Source: an uncultured Alistipes sp. (GTDB lineage Bacteria > Bacteroidota > Bacteroidia > Bacteroidales > Rikenellaceae). Taken from it: DNA of 64,000 nt. The notes beneath the pieces are model-generated. The model saw only the letters and a program-made list of their open reading frames with translations. It searched no databases and was not told the DNA's origin. The DNA lies in contig CAJTYA010000002.1 in assembly GCA_910583985.1 (NCBI GenBank), positions 1-64,000 of the forward strand, in the 5' to 3' direction. Position numbers and translations under genes: made by a program. Below, piece by piece: positions 37,178 to 45,917 of the stretch (position 1 is the first letter of the stretch; each line of letters begins with the position of its first letter).

Positions 37178-38105
37178 ACATCGGAAAACGATAAGCTCTC
37201 GCAAGAGGCGGCGGTCGGGGTGATCGCCGCCTCTTTCTTTTTATCGTTATCGATTCGTCGTTCGTTGCCGGCGCCCGGCGGTGCGTTTCGTTCGGCATAG
37301 TCGCATCGGATACCGGTTTCGCGGTCGGGCGAAGCGGTATTTCCCGGCGCGGCGGCGATTCGGCGGCGTCGAAAAGAGGGCGGCGGTGCGCGGGATCGTT
37401 TTCGCGGGAAAGGAGCGGCCGTGTGGCGCAATATCTAATAGGGCGGTTCCCGTGCGGGCGGTCCGTGCGTCGGCCGGGAGGACGCTTCTGGGCCGGATTG
37501 TGGTGGAAGACCGTTGCGGTCGGGGGATGCCCTATGGGGAAATGTGCCGGGGCGTCGACGGCGGAACCGTCTGCCGGTTCGGCTGGGCGAGGGAACGGGC
37601 GGGAACAGGGGGAACGAGGAATTGGGAACGCGGGGACCGGAGCCGTCAGGGCGCGGGTGGCGGTTTCGCGGGGGCGATACCGTGTGTTTTGTTACGGCGA
37701 TGGTTGGATGGTGTCGGGAAAAACAGGGGGGCGGAGAGTCGTGTTCGTGGGGTGAAGACGGAGAAGCGAAAGAAACGGACCACGGGAGCCGGAGCTGTCA
37801 GAACGCGGGACTACGGTTTTGCGGATGGGCGATACGAGGTATTTCGTTGCGGTGCAGATCCGGTGGCGTCGGAAAAAACGGGCATGCAGAGAGTCGTTTT
37901 CGCGGGGAAAAGCGGAGAAGCAGAGAGATCGAAAACGCGGAAGCTGGGCTGTCAGGGCGTGAGGCAACGGTTTCGCCGATGAGCGATACGAGGTATTTCG
38001 CTGCGGCGCAGGTCCGGTAGCGTCGGGAAAAACGGAGATGCGGAGAATCGTTTTCGCGGGGGAAGACGGAGGTGCAGAGAAATCGGGAACGCTGGGCCCG
38101 AACCG
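37178..38105. other. Spacer with dnaK terminator and second tandem array
   Basis: This holds the terminator at 37204-37242, about 350 bp of GC-rich DNA without features, and the 154-bp-unit array from about 37600. ORFs in both directions lack recognisable products. Confidence 0.6.
37204..37242 (+). terminator. Intrinsic terminator after dnaK
   Basis: AGAGGCGGCG (37204-37213) pairs with CGCCGCCTCT (37225-37234), followed by TTCTTTTT. Confidence 0.85.
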
Positions 38106-38130
38106 TCAGGGGCGCGTGGAGACGATTTCG
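37600..38130. repeat. Tandem array of about 154-bp units, about 3.4 copies
   Basis: GTCAGG/GTCAGA recurs at 37645, 37797, 37951 and 38105 (spacings 152, 154, 154). The block GCGATAC recurs at 37674, 37829 and 37983, and GTCGGGAAAAAC-like and TCGTTTTCGCGGG-like blocks keep the same register. The two right-hand units are the most alike. The last partial copy enters the 3' end of the minus-strand yccF gene and supplies its stop codon. The unit is unrelated to the 184-bp array at 22768. Function unknown. Confidence 0.8.
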
Positions 38131-38486
38131 CGTCCGAACGGGGTGAAGGCGATGCGCATCAGTTTGAAGTGCTGCAAGCCGAACGGGATGCCGATAATCG
38201 TGATGCAGAGCAGCAGCCCGAAACACAGATGGGTCAGCGCGATCCAGATGCCGCCGAGGAAAAACCACAGGATGTTCATCAGTACGCACAGGCAGCCCGA
38301 TCCCTGTTCGCTCGCCACGGAAGTCTGTCCGAACGGAAACAGTGCCAATAAGCCCATTTTGAAGGCTTGGAAGCCGAACGGAATGCCGATGATCGTGAGG
38401 CAAAGCAGCAGACCCGATACGAAATATTCTACGGCGACGGCCAGTCCGCCGAACAGCAGCCAGATGATATTGCCCAACAGGTTCAT
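38106..38486 (-). CDS. YccF domain-containing inner-membrane protein
   Basis: A 126-residue membrane protein with two YccF (DUF307) repeats: LLLCLTIIGIPFGFQAFKMG and LLLCITIIGIPFGLQHFKLM, each preceded by hydrophobic helices (IIWLLFGGLAVAVEYF and ILWFFLGGIWIALTHL). The function of the family is not established. The start at 38486 (MNLLGNIIW) matches the family N-terminus; the longer open frame upstream is not membrane-like. The gene ends inside the last copy of a tandem array. It is divergent from grpE. Confidence 0.88.
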   Translation of the reverse strand: MNLLGNIIWLLFGGLAVAVEYFVSGLLLCLTIIGIPFGFQAFKMGLLALFPFGQTSVASEQGSGCLCVLMNILWFFLGGIWIALTHLCFGLLLCITIIGIPFGLQHFKLMRIAFTPFGREIVSTRP

Positions 38487-39038
38487 AACCGATGCGATTC
38501 GTTGGTTCCACAAAAACGGTATCTTCCGATGTGCCGGCGGGAAAGGCTCCCCCTTGCGTGTTTCCCCGACCACGGACCGGAGTCCCTGCCGAGGCGGGGA
38601 CTCCGGTCCGCATAGCGGACCGCGGTCTTAAGGAGACTGCGGCCGCAGGGGGCGCGGTCCGGAGCGTCGGAACATTCGACCGCCTGCACAAATGTAATAC
38701 GGTTTTTCCTTTCGCAAAGACGGGGCCATGTTCTCCGTTCGCGGAACGGAAACCGGAGTTCGTTCGTCCGGAGCCTCGCGGGGAAGAGCCGTTTTGTCGC
38801 CTCTGTGGCGGGCGAGGCGAAACGGTGCGCCGCGGGGAAGTTTCCTTCTGCGTGGACCGAAGGCATGCAGCGCATCGGCCGTCGGTGCGCTGCCGGCAGG
38901 TAGCGTATCTTGGACAGGGCGACGATCGCGTTTTTTCGGTGCCGTTCCGCACGGTTTTTCGTGCGCGGGCGGCCGTGCGACGCATCGCGAAATTCTTTTG
39001 TTTCGATAATTTTGCTTTATTTTGCGACGATTGGGCCG
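38487..39038. other. Spacer between yccF and grpE
   Basis: No gene is evident. The left part carries nested inverted repeats (38573-38647) and the right end carries the grpE promoter. ORFs in between lack recognisable products. Confidence 0.6.
38573..38647. repeat. Nested and overlapping inverted repeats (REP-like)
   Basis: An 18-bp stem with one mismatch (38573-38590 with 38593-38610, core GGACCGGAGTCCC) overlaps a second hairpin, GGTCCGC-ATA-GCGGACC (38604-38620). The right arm of the first is the left arm of the second, so they exclude each other. A perfect palindrome CTGCGGCCGCAG follows at 38636-38647. There is no T-run, so it is not an ordinary terminator. Confidence 0.75.
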
Positions 39039-39069
39039 TTTGCGACAAAAGCGTGTTGGTATACATTTT
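39039..39069 (+). promoter_or_regulatory. Promoter of the grpE-dnaJ operon
   Basis: TTTG (39039-39042) is followed after 19 nt by TACATTTT (39062-39069), matching seven of eight -7 positions. The leader would be about 28 nt. Confidence 0.5.
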
Positions 39070-39104
39070 GCGAGACGGTTACCTTCAGGACTAAAAATAC
39101 CGAT

Positions 39105-39725
39105 ATGAAAGGCATGGACAATAAAGCGCAAACGATTGATACAGACCCGATGTACGACGATCGGGAAACGGTGGCCGCCGCCGAGGCCGAAATGGAGGAG
39201 CAAGAGCGGGCTGACAATCTGTCGGACGATTCGGACGGACAGGGTGACAAAACGTCGCAAACGACCGGCTCCGCCGCCGGGGCTCCCCCGGCAGCGGAAA
39301 AAGAACACGTCGACTGGCAGGACCGCTACGTGCGTTTGGCCGCCGAATTCGACAATTACCGCAAGCGGACGCTGCGCGAAAAGATGGAACTGGTCGCTTC
39401 GGGCGGCGAGGACGTCATCAAGTCGCTGCTGGGCGTGATGGACGATATGGATCGGGCCATGGCCGCCATGGAGAAGAGCGACGACGTCGATTCGATGAAG
39501 CAGGGCGTGGCGCTCATCCACCAGAAGTTGCTCGATGCGCTGCGCTCGAAGGGCGTGCAGGAGATCGAGGCCATGGGTGCCGAGCTCGATACCGACCTGC
39601 ACGAGGCGGTGGCCAAGTTCCCGGTGGAGGACGAGCGGAAAGGAAAGATCATCGACGTGGTGCAGAAGGGCTACAAGCTCAAGGACAAAGTCGTTCGTTT
39701 CGCAAAAGTTGTGGTAGGAGAGTAA
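39105..39725 (+). CDS. grpE: Nucleotide exchange factor GrpE
   Basis: A cytoplasmic cochaperone of 206 residues that releases ADP from DnaK. A long acidic, disordered N-terminus (about 65 residues) precedes the coiled coil starting at DWQDRYVRLAAEFDNYRKRT, the family signature. The beta domain ends with the expected GYKLKDKVVRFAKVVV. The frame is open well upstream, but ATG 39105 (or 39114) is the first start below the promoter. dnaJ follows after 6 nt, forming a chaperone operon. Confidence 0.95.
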   Translation: MKGMDNKAQTIDTDPMYDDRETVAAAEAEMEEQERADNLSDDSDGQGDKTSQTTGSAAGAPPAAEKEHVDWQDRYVRLAAEFDNYRKRTLREKMELVASGGEDVIKSLLGVMDDMDRAMAAMEKSDDVDSMKQGVALIHQKLLDALRSKGVQEIEAMGAELDTDLHEAVAKFPVEDERKGKIIDVVQKGYKLKDKVVRFAKVVVGE

Positions 39726-39731
39726 TCCGTT

Positions 39732-40895
39732 ATGGCAAAAAGAGACTACTATGAAGTGCTCGGCGTGCAGCGCGGAGCCAGCGCCGACGAAATCAAAAAG
39801 GCGTATCGCAAGGCCGCCATCCAGTATCACCCCGACAAGAATCCGGGCGACAAGGAGGCCGAGGAAAAATTCAAGGAGGCGGCCGAAGCCTACGACGTGT
39901 TGAGCAACCCGGACAAGAAGGCCCGTTACGACCAGTTCGGCCACGAAGGCATGAGCGGGGCAGGCGGCTTCGGGGGAGGGGCCGGCGGTTTCGGCGGCGG
40001 CTTCTCGATGGAGGACATCTTCAGCCAGTTCGGCGACATTTTCGGCGGACATTTCGGCGGCGGCTTTTCGGGCGGTTTCGGCGGTGGAGGCCGCGAGCGG
40101 GTCAACCGGGGTTCGGACCTGAGAATCAAAGTCAAGCTGACGCTCAAGGAGATCGCCAACGGAACGACCAAAAAGCTCAAGATCAACAAGATGATCGCCT
40201 GCGACCAGTGCGGCGGCACGGGTGCCAAGGACAAGGATTCCTATGCGACCTGTACGACCTGCAACGGGTCGGGCTACGTGACGCAGGTGGTCAATACGTT
40301 CTTCGGCCGCACGCAGACCACGCAGCCCTGTCCGACCTGTCACGGCGAGGGCAAGATCATCACCACGCCCTGTTCGAAGTGTCACGGCGAGGGAATCGTC
40401 CGCGGCGAGGAGGTCATCGAGATCAAGATTCCGGCCGGCGTGGGCGAAGGCATGCAGCTTTCGGTCAGCGGCAAGGGCAACGCCGCCCGTCACGGCGGGG
40501 TGAACGGCGATCTGCTCGTGCTGATCGAGGAGGAACCCGACAAGCATCTGGTGCGCGACGGCAACGATTTGATATACAACCTCAATATCACCATTCCGCA
40601 GGCCGTGCTGGGCGCTTCGGTCGAGGTGCCTACCGTCGATGCGAAGGCCAAGATCAAGATCGAGCCGGGCACGCAGGCCGGCAAGGTGCTCCGCCTGCGC
40701 GGCAAGGGCATTCCCGATGTGAACGGATACGGCCGGGGCGACATTCTGGTCGTGGTCAACATCCACGTGCCCTCGTCGGTGAATGCCTCCGAGCGCAAGC
40801 TGCTCGAACAGCTCGGCGAGAGCGAGCATTTCCGGAAGGCCGAACAGAACCGCGATACGAACATATTCGACCGCATGCGGAGTTTCTTCCGTTAG
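39732..40895 (+). CDS. dnaJ: Hsp40 cochaperone DnaJ
   Basis: A 387-residue cytoplasmic cochaperone that delivers clients to DnaK and stimulates its ATPase. The J domain has the HPD tripeptide (IQYHPDKNPGD, about residue 34). A Gly/Phe-rich region follows (GGFGGGAGGFGGGF), then four zinc-finger repeats CDQCGGTG, CTTCNGSG, CPTCHGEG and CSKCHGEG, all with intact Cys pairs, and the C-terminal client-binding domains. It sits 6 nt after grpE and 49 nt before mutL. Confidence 0.97.
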   Translation: MAKRDYYEVLGVQRGASADEIKKAYRKAAIQYHPDKNPGDKEAEEKFKEAAEAYDVLSNPDKKARYDQFGHEGMSGAGGFGGGAGGFGGGFSMEDIFSQFGDIFGGHFGGGFSGGFGGGGRERVNRGSDLRIKVKLTLKEIANGTTKKLKINKMIACDQCGGTGAKDKDSYATCTTCNGSGYVTQVVNTFFGRTQTTQPCPTCHGEGKIITTPCSKCHGEGIVRGEEVIEIKIPAGVGEGMQLSVSGKGNAARHGGVNGDLLVLIEEEPDKHLVRDGNDLIYNLNITIPQAVLGASVEVPTVDAKAKIKIEPGTQAGKVLRLRGKGIPDVNGYGRGDILVVVNIHVPSSVNASERKLLEQLGESEHFRKAEQNRDTNIFDRMRSFFR

Positions 40896-40944
40896 CGGTC
40901 GGCCGGTGCGGCGATCCGCGCCGGAAACGATCGGAGAGAACGCC

Positions 40945-42867
40945 ATGGAGAACGACAGGATCAGAGTGTTGCCCGACGGCATCGCCAACCAGATCGCCGC
41001 AGGCGAGGTGGTGGGGCGTCCCGCTTCGGTCGTCAAGGAGTTGATGGAAAATGCCGTGGACGCCGGAAGCACGTCCGTCACGGTGAATTACCGCGAGGGC
41101 GGACGGGCGTCGATTCAGGTGGTCGATAACGGCTGCGGAATGAGCCAGACCGATGCGCGGCTCGCGTTCGAGCGGCATGCAACGTCCAAAATCCGCGAGG
41201 CGTCCGATCTGTACCGTCTCCGTTCGTTCGGTTTCCGCGGGGAGGCCCTGCCTTCCATCGCCTCGGTGGCCGAGGTGGAGCTCCGCACGCGGACGCCGCA
41301 GGACGAGCTGGGCACGCAGGTGACCATCCACGGAGGACGTTTCGTCTCGCAGGAGCCTGTGCAGACGCCTCAGGGTACGCAGTTCATGGTCCGCAACCTG
41401 TTCTACAACACGCCGGCCCGGCGACGTTTCCTCAAGGAACCTTCCGTCGAGGCGAGGCACATCCGGACCGAATACCTGCGCGTGGCGCTGTGCAATCCCT
41501 CCGTCGCCTTTTCGCTCTACGACAGCGATACGCTCGTCTCGACGCTTCCGCCGGCCAATTTGCGGCAACGCATCGTAGCGGCCATCGGCGGAAAGGACAT
41601 CGCCAAGAACCTGCTGGAAGTGTCGGTCGATACGTCGATGGTCCGCGTCGAGGGCTTCGTCGGGCGTCCGTCGGCCGCCAAGAAGACCAACAAGGAACAG
41701 TACATGTTCGTGAACGGCCGTTATTTCAGTTCGCCCTATTTCCGCAAGGCCGTTTTGCAGGCCTACGAGAAACTCGTCGCGCCCGATACGCAGCCTTCCT
41801 ATTTCCTCTATATCACGATCGATCCGGAGCGCATCGACGTGAATGTCCATCCGCAGAAAACCGAGATCAAGTTCGACGACGAGCAGGCGCTCTGGCAGAT
41901 CTTCAACGCCGCCGTGCGCGAGACGCTGGGCAAGCTGGGCGTCGTGCCGATGATGGATTTCGAGATGGACCGCTCCATCGAAATCCCCGTGGCCCGCAAG
42001 GACGATCCGCTGCGGATGCCGGACATCGGCGTGCGGGCCGATTTCAATCCGTTCTACGAAGAGTCGGGCGGACCATCCGCACATGTCTATCCCGCTTTCG
42101 CGCCCAAGACGCGGAAAGTGAGCGATTGGGAGGAGTTGTACGAAGTGGATTCGGGAGCGATAGGCCGTGCGGAGACCGGTTTCGAGATAGAGACCGGGCC
42201 TTCTGCCGGGGAAGGCGCCTTCGACGAGATCGACGGCGACCTGCTCGAATTCATCGACGGTACGGCCGAAGAGGTCGTGCAGACGCGGCTGGACCTCGGC
42301 GAGGAGGCGGCCTTTCGCGGCGTGTTGCCGTGGGGGGGGCGCTATTGTGCGACGGCGGTCCGCGAGGGGCTGGCCGTCGTGGATTTGCTCCGGGCGCGGG
42401 AGTGCGTGCTCTACGAGCGCTACCTGAACCTGATGCGCAACGGCGATTCGGCTACGCAACGGCTGTTGTTCCCCGAAACGGTCGTCCTCCCGGCCGACGA
42501 GCTGGCCGAGGTGCGGAACCTGTCGGCGGAGCTGGAGGCGATGGGCTTCGAATTTTCCGTCGGCGGGACGGAGCTTTCCGTAAGCGGCGTTCCGGCCGAT
42601 TTCCCCGCAGCGGACACGACCGCCGCGATCCGCGAGGCGATCGCCGAATTCCGCGACCGGGGAGCCGTCGGCGCAGGACGCAACGAACGGCTCTGCGCCG
42701 TCATGGCCCGACACGGCGCATCGTCTTTCCGGACGGTCGGCGGGGCGGACGAGGCGGCCCGGATGCTGGAGGAACTTTTCGGGTGCGCCCGCTTCAACTA
42801 TACGCCGTCGGGCGCTCCGGTGATGACGTTCGTGACCGGAGAGGAGATGGCCAAACGATTAAAATAG
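40945..42867 (+). CDS. mutL: DNA mismatch repair protein MutL
   Basis: A mismatch-repair matchmaker of 640 residues. The GHKL ATPase part shows IANQIAAGEVVGRPASVVKE, DAGSTSVTV, DNGCGM and RGEALPSIASVAEVE. A variable linker (about 335-445) leads to the dimerisation domain. The endonuclease motif DQHA(x2)E(x4)E reads DLLRARECVLYE, and no ACHxAxR or CPHGRP motif is seen, so this MutL probably lacks nicking activity. A G8 run at 42332-42339 encodes WGG and could slip. The start at 40945 is the first ATG fitting the conserved N-terminus. Confidence 0.95.
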   Translation: MENDRIRVLPDGIANQIAAGEVVGRPASVVKELMENAVDAGSTSVTVNYREGGRASIQVVDNGCGMSQTDARLAFERHATSKIREASDLYRLRSFGFRGEALPSIASVAEVELRTRTPQDELGTQVTIHGGRFVSQEPVQTPQGTQFMVRNLFYNTPARRRFLKEPSVEARHIRTEYLRVALCNPSVAFSLYDSDTLVSTLPPANLRQRIVAAIGGKDIAKNLLEVSVDTSMVRVEGFVGRPSAAKKTNKEQYMFVNGRYFSSPYFRKAVLQAYEKLVAPDTQPSYFLYITIDPERIDVNVHPQKTEIKFDDEQALWQIFNAAVRETLGKLGVVPMMDFEMDRSIEIPVARKDDPLRMPDIGVRADFNPFYEESGGPSAHVYPAFAPKTRKVSDWEELYEVDSGAIGRAETGFEIETGPSAGEGAFDEIDGDLLEFIDGTAEEVVQTRLDLGEEAAFRGVLPWGGRYCATAVREGLAVVDLLRARECVLYERYLNLMRNGDSATQRLLFPETVVLPADELAEVRNLSAELEAMGFEFSVGGTELSVSGVPADFPAADTTAAIREAIAEFRDRGAVGAGRNERLCAVMARHGASSFRTVGGADEAARMLEELFGCARFNYTPSGAPVMTFVTGEEMAKRLK

Positions 42868-42873
42868 ACAGCG

Positions 42874-43551
42874 ATGAGATTCCAAGGAGCTTATGCGACC
42901 CCTCCGGTGGTCAAGAATCTGATTATCCTCAACGGGTTGTTCTATCTGGCCCAGACGGTGCTGCCGGGCGGAACCGGCGAGTGGATGGTCCGGCATCTGG
43001 GGCTGTGGTTCTGGGAGAGCGGCCGGTTCGGGCTGCACCAACTGGTGACGCACATGTTCCTGCACGGCTCTCTGACGCATCTGTTCATGAATATGTTCGC
43101 GCTGTGGATGTTCGGCCGGACGCTCGAATACGAACTGGGCAGCAGGCGCTTTCTCTCCTACTATATGGTGACGGGCGTCGGGGCGGCCCTGTTGCAGTTG
43201 GGCGTGACGTGGATCGAGGTGCATTCGCTCGCCGAGGGCGTCATGGCGGGCACGACGAATCCCTTCCTGCTTCAGCAGCGGATCGACACCGTGACGATAG
43301 GGGCTTCGGGCGCCGTCTTCGGCGTGTTGCTGGCTTTCGGCATGATGCACCCCAACGCGATGATCATGCTGCTCATCCCGCCCGTGCCGATCAAGGCCAA
43401 GTATTTCGTGATCGGCTACGGCGTGCTCGAACTGGCGTTGGGAGTGAGCGGCGCCCAGAGCGGTGTGGCGCACTTCGCGCACGTGGGCGGCATGCTGTGG
43501 GGATTTTTCCTGTTGCGCTATTGGAAGAAGACGGGGAAGATATTTTATTGA
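42874..43551 (+). CDS. Rhomboid family intramembrane serine protease
   Basis: A 225-residue membrane protein with about six helices. The GxSG motif (TIGASGAVFG) places the catalytic Ser at residue 145, and AHFAHVGGMLWG places the catalytic His at residue 203. HLFMNMFALWMFGRTLE is the helix that provides the conserved Asn/His region. It cleaves substrates within the membrane; they are unknown here. It begins 6 nt after mutL and is probably cotranscribed with it. Confidence 0.92.
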   Translation: MRFQGAYATPPVVKNLIILNGLFYLAQTVLPGGTGEWMVRHLGLWFWESGRFGLHQLVTHMFLHGSLTHLFMNMFALWMFGRTLEYELGSRRFLSYYMVTGVGAALLQLGVTWIEVHSLAEGVMAGTTNPFLLQQRIDTVTIGASGAVFGVLLAFGMMHPNAMIMLLIPPVPIKAKYFVIGYGVLELALGVSGAQSGVAHFAHVGGMLWGFFLLRYWKKTGKIFY

Positions 43552-43688
43552 CGTGCCTCCCCGCGGCGTTCCCTCTTCTGCCGTCCGACCGTCCTGCCGC
43601 GGCGGGGAAGACGGCGGGGTAGTGCGGTCCGGGATCGGGGATCCGGCCTGTGGCCGGTCCGACGGGAAACACGGAAGCATACGATCGT

Positions 43689-44840
43689 ATGAAAAACGAA
43701 ACGATGTTCGGAGGAAAGGAAAAGGGCTCCCGGCGCAGAATCGTACTGCGGGTGGCCGATGCTTTGTCGATGGCGGTGTCCTGCCTCGTGGCGGCGGCCT
43801 TGCTGCTGTCGTATCTCGCGCCGCATGTCGATCCCGGTGCGGTGCTCTGGTTCGCTTTTCTGGGGATGGCCGCGCCTTTTCTGTGGGTGGCCGACATCGT
43901 GCTGATGCTCTACTGGGTGTTGAGGTGGAAGCCCGTGGCCGTCGTGCTGGCCGTGGCGGCGCTGGCGGGAGCGGGCCACGTGACCAAATTCTACCGTCCC
44001 TCGCCGGGGCGCGTCTACTCCGAACAGAAGGTGTCCGGGACCCTGCGGGTGCTCAGCTACAACGTGGAAGGTTTCTTCGGGAGCGATTCGCTCGGCGGGC
44101 GCGGCAACCGCATGGATGCGATCACGGCCTTCATCCGCGAGACCGATCCGGACATCGTATGCTTGCAGGAGTTCGAAATCAACCGCATCCACCCGTTCGG
44201 CCGTTTCGAAGACTCGTTGCCCGAATGGAAATACAAGGCGCTCTTCTTCCGCAACGACGATACGTCGGCCGGAGGGCTGGGGCTGGCCGTATACAGCAAA
44301 TATCCGCTGATGCGCCGGGGCGGAATCCGTTATCCGGAGTCGAACAATTCGTCGATGTGGGTCGATGCGGTGGTCCGCCGCGATACGATCCGCATCTACA
44401 ACAACCACATGCAGAGCACGCAGGTCGACCGGAGCGACCGCGAGTATCTGGGCGGGATGAAAGTGCTCTCCGACTCGCTGGGCGAAGATCGCACGCGCAG
44501 CATTCTGCACAAGCTGGGACGGAATTTCAAGGTCCGGGCCTCGCAGGCCGATTCGATCGCCGGACGGATCCACGACGGAACTCCGAAGGTGATCGTCTGT
44601 GGCGATTTCAACGATACGCCGATGTCCTACACCTACCGTCGCATGCGCGGCGATCTGGAGGATGCTTTCAGCCGCAAGGGACGCGGGCCCGTCTATACCT
44701 ACCGGGGGCTCGGAGGGGTTTTCCGCATCGACTATCTGTTCCATTCCGACGATTTCGAGACGGTCGACTACCGGTCCGTCCGGCCGCCGTGGAGCGACCA
44801 CTATCCGGTGATCGTCGATCTGAAGCTGCGGGAGCGCTGA
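43689..44840 (+). CDS. Membrane-anchored endonuclease/exonuclease/phosphatase family protein
   Basis: A 383-residue protein with three N-terminal hydrophobic segments (about residues 20-45, 50-75, 80-97) and a C-terminal EEP domain. EEP motifs are present: RVLSYNVEGF, DIVCLQEFEINR (metal-binding Glu), IYNNHMQST, VIVCGDFNDTPMS and SDHYPVIVDL (catalytic Asp-His). EEP proteins cleave phosphodiester bonds in nucleic acids, lipids or small molecules; the substrate cannot be inferred. The start is ATG 43689, 137 nt after the rhomboid gene. Confidence 0.9.
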   Translation: MKNETMFGGKEKGSRRRIVLRVADALSMAVSCLVAAALLLSYLAPHVDPGAVLWFAFLGMAAPFLWVADIVLMLYWVLRWKPVAVVLAVAALAGAGHVTKFYRPSPGRVYSEQKVSGTLRVLSYNVEGFFGSDSLGGRGNRMDAITAFIRETDPDIVCLQEFEINRIHPFGRFEDSLPEWKYKALFFRNDDTSAGGLGLAVYSKYPLMRRGGIRYPESNNSSMWVDAVVRRDTIRIYNNHMQSTQVDRSDREYLGGMKVLSDSLGEDRTRSILHKLGRNFKVRASQADSIAGRIHDGTPKVIVCGDFNDTPMSYTYRRMRGDLEDAFSRKGRGPVYTYRGLGGVFRIDYLFHSDDFETVDYRSVRPPWSDHYPVIVDLKLRER

Positions 44841-45036
44841 GGGCGGGGCGTCAGTTCCCCAGCCTACGGTGTCCCGGCGGTTTCGTCCGGCCCGGCGGAA
44901 TGCCGCGAAACCTCTCGGACCGACGTCGGGAGCCCGTCCCGGACGCTCTGTGCAGGGGATACGTCCGAGTCTGTGCGAAGGCGGCCGACGGTCCGGGGTG
45001 CTGGGAGACGCAATAACGAAAACGAAATACGGATTT

Positions 45037-45483
45037 ATGATTGTAGACATGCTTTCCGGACTCGGCGATTATGCGTCGTCGAATCCCCGTTTCGCCAAGG
45101 CGGCCGCCTATTTGCAGGCCGCCGACCTCGAATCGTTGGCTGAGGGCCGTTACGAAATCGACGGTTCGGACGTGTTCATGACGATCGTCGAGACCGCTTT
45201 GCGCGACGAAGCGGACGCCCCGCTGGAGGCCCACGACCGTTATGCGGACGTGCAGATCGTCGTGCGGGGGACCGAACGTTTCGGATGGAAAAACCGTACA
45301 GGCTGCAAGCCCGACAGGAACGGGTATCGAGCGGACAAGGACATCGTCTTTTTCACGGACCGTCCGTCCACTTTCGTGACGCTGTCGGCGGGGGCGATGG
45401 CCGTCTTTTTCCCGTCGGACGCCCACGCTCCGCTCATCGGAGAGGGAACGGTCCGCAAGTGCATCGTCAAGGTGCGGGTGTAG
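45037..45483 (+). CDS. YhcH/YjgK/YiaL family protein (DUF386)
   Basis: A 148-residue cupin-like protein. Family features are the opening MIVDMLSGLGDY, ALEAHDRYADVQIVV-type segment (PLEAHDRYADVQIVV) with the conserved His, DIVFFTDRPS and FFPSDAHAP with a further metal-ligand His. Relatives are linked to sugar or sialic acid metabolism. The following GH127 gene on the same strand would fit a carbohydrate role. The start is ATG 45037; the frame is open upstream but not conserved in type. Confidence 0.88.
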   Translation: MIVDMLSGLGDYASSNPRFAKAAAYLQAADLESLAEGRYEIDGSDVFMTIVETALRDEADAPLEAHDRYADVQIVVRGTERFGWKNRTGCKPDRNGYRADKDIVFFTDRPSTFVTLSAGAMAVFFPSDAHAPLIGEGTVRKCIVKVRV

Positions 45484-45826
45484 GCCGGATGGTACGGCAC
45501 GGTGCGCCCGAAGACGGTGCGTGCCGGCAGCGGGCGGGACAATGGCGGATGCGTCCGCCCGGCGGACGGAAACGTTCCGGAACCCTCTGCGGATCGTTCG
45601 CCAGACGGAACGCGAAGAAAATGCGGTATGCGGACGGAAACCGGGGCTTCCCCCGGTTTCGTTCGTATGCGGGGAGAGGCGTGTGCCGGGAAGACGATGC
45701 GCTTTTCGAAGCGGGGGCGTTTTGCGTCCGTGCCGGTTTTCGGTAGCCGGACGGCCGTCGTCGAACGCGGCGGAGGCAAACGCCTTATTCCGAACGGAAA
45801 GGCGGAGGAACGACCGGATAATTTCA
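45484..45826. other. Spacer between the YhcH and GH127 genes
   Basis: This carries the hairpin at 45637-45660 and, at its end, the GH127 -7 element. No gene is evident. Confidence 0.55.
45637..45660 (+). terminator. Terminator-like hairpin after the YhcH gene
   Basis: A perfect 10-bp stem GAAACCGGGG/CCCCGGTTTC with loop CTTC. There is no clear U-tract, so it may act as an RNA 3'-end or a weak terminator. Confidence 0.5.
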
Positions 45827-45834
45827 TATCTTTG
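45827..45834 (+). promoter_or_regulatory. -7 element for the GH127 gene
   Basis: TATCTTTG is a perfect TAnnTTTG. It implies a leader of about 75 nt. No -33 TTTG is seen. Confidence 0.5.
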
Positions 45835-45917
45835 TATCGGGGTAACGGGGCCGCGGCGGCGAGGAGGTTCTTCGGCGTGTCCGAGAGGCCGGACGTTTCC
45901 CGAAAACATTCGCGATC

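Noticed and set aside
37600..38130. Possible CRISPR array
   Set aside because: Units of about 154 bp are diverged along their full length and lack the repeat-spacer pattern.
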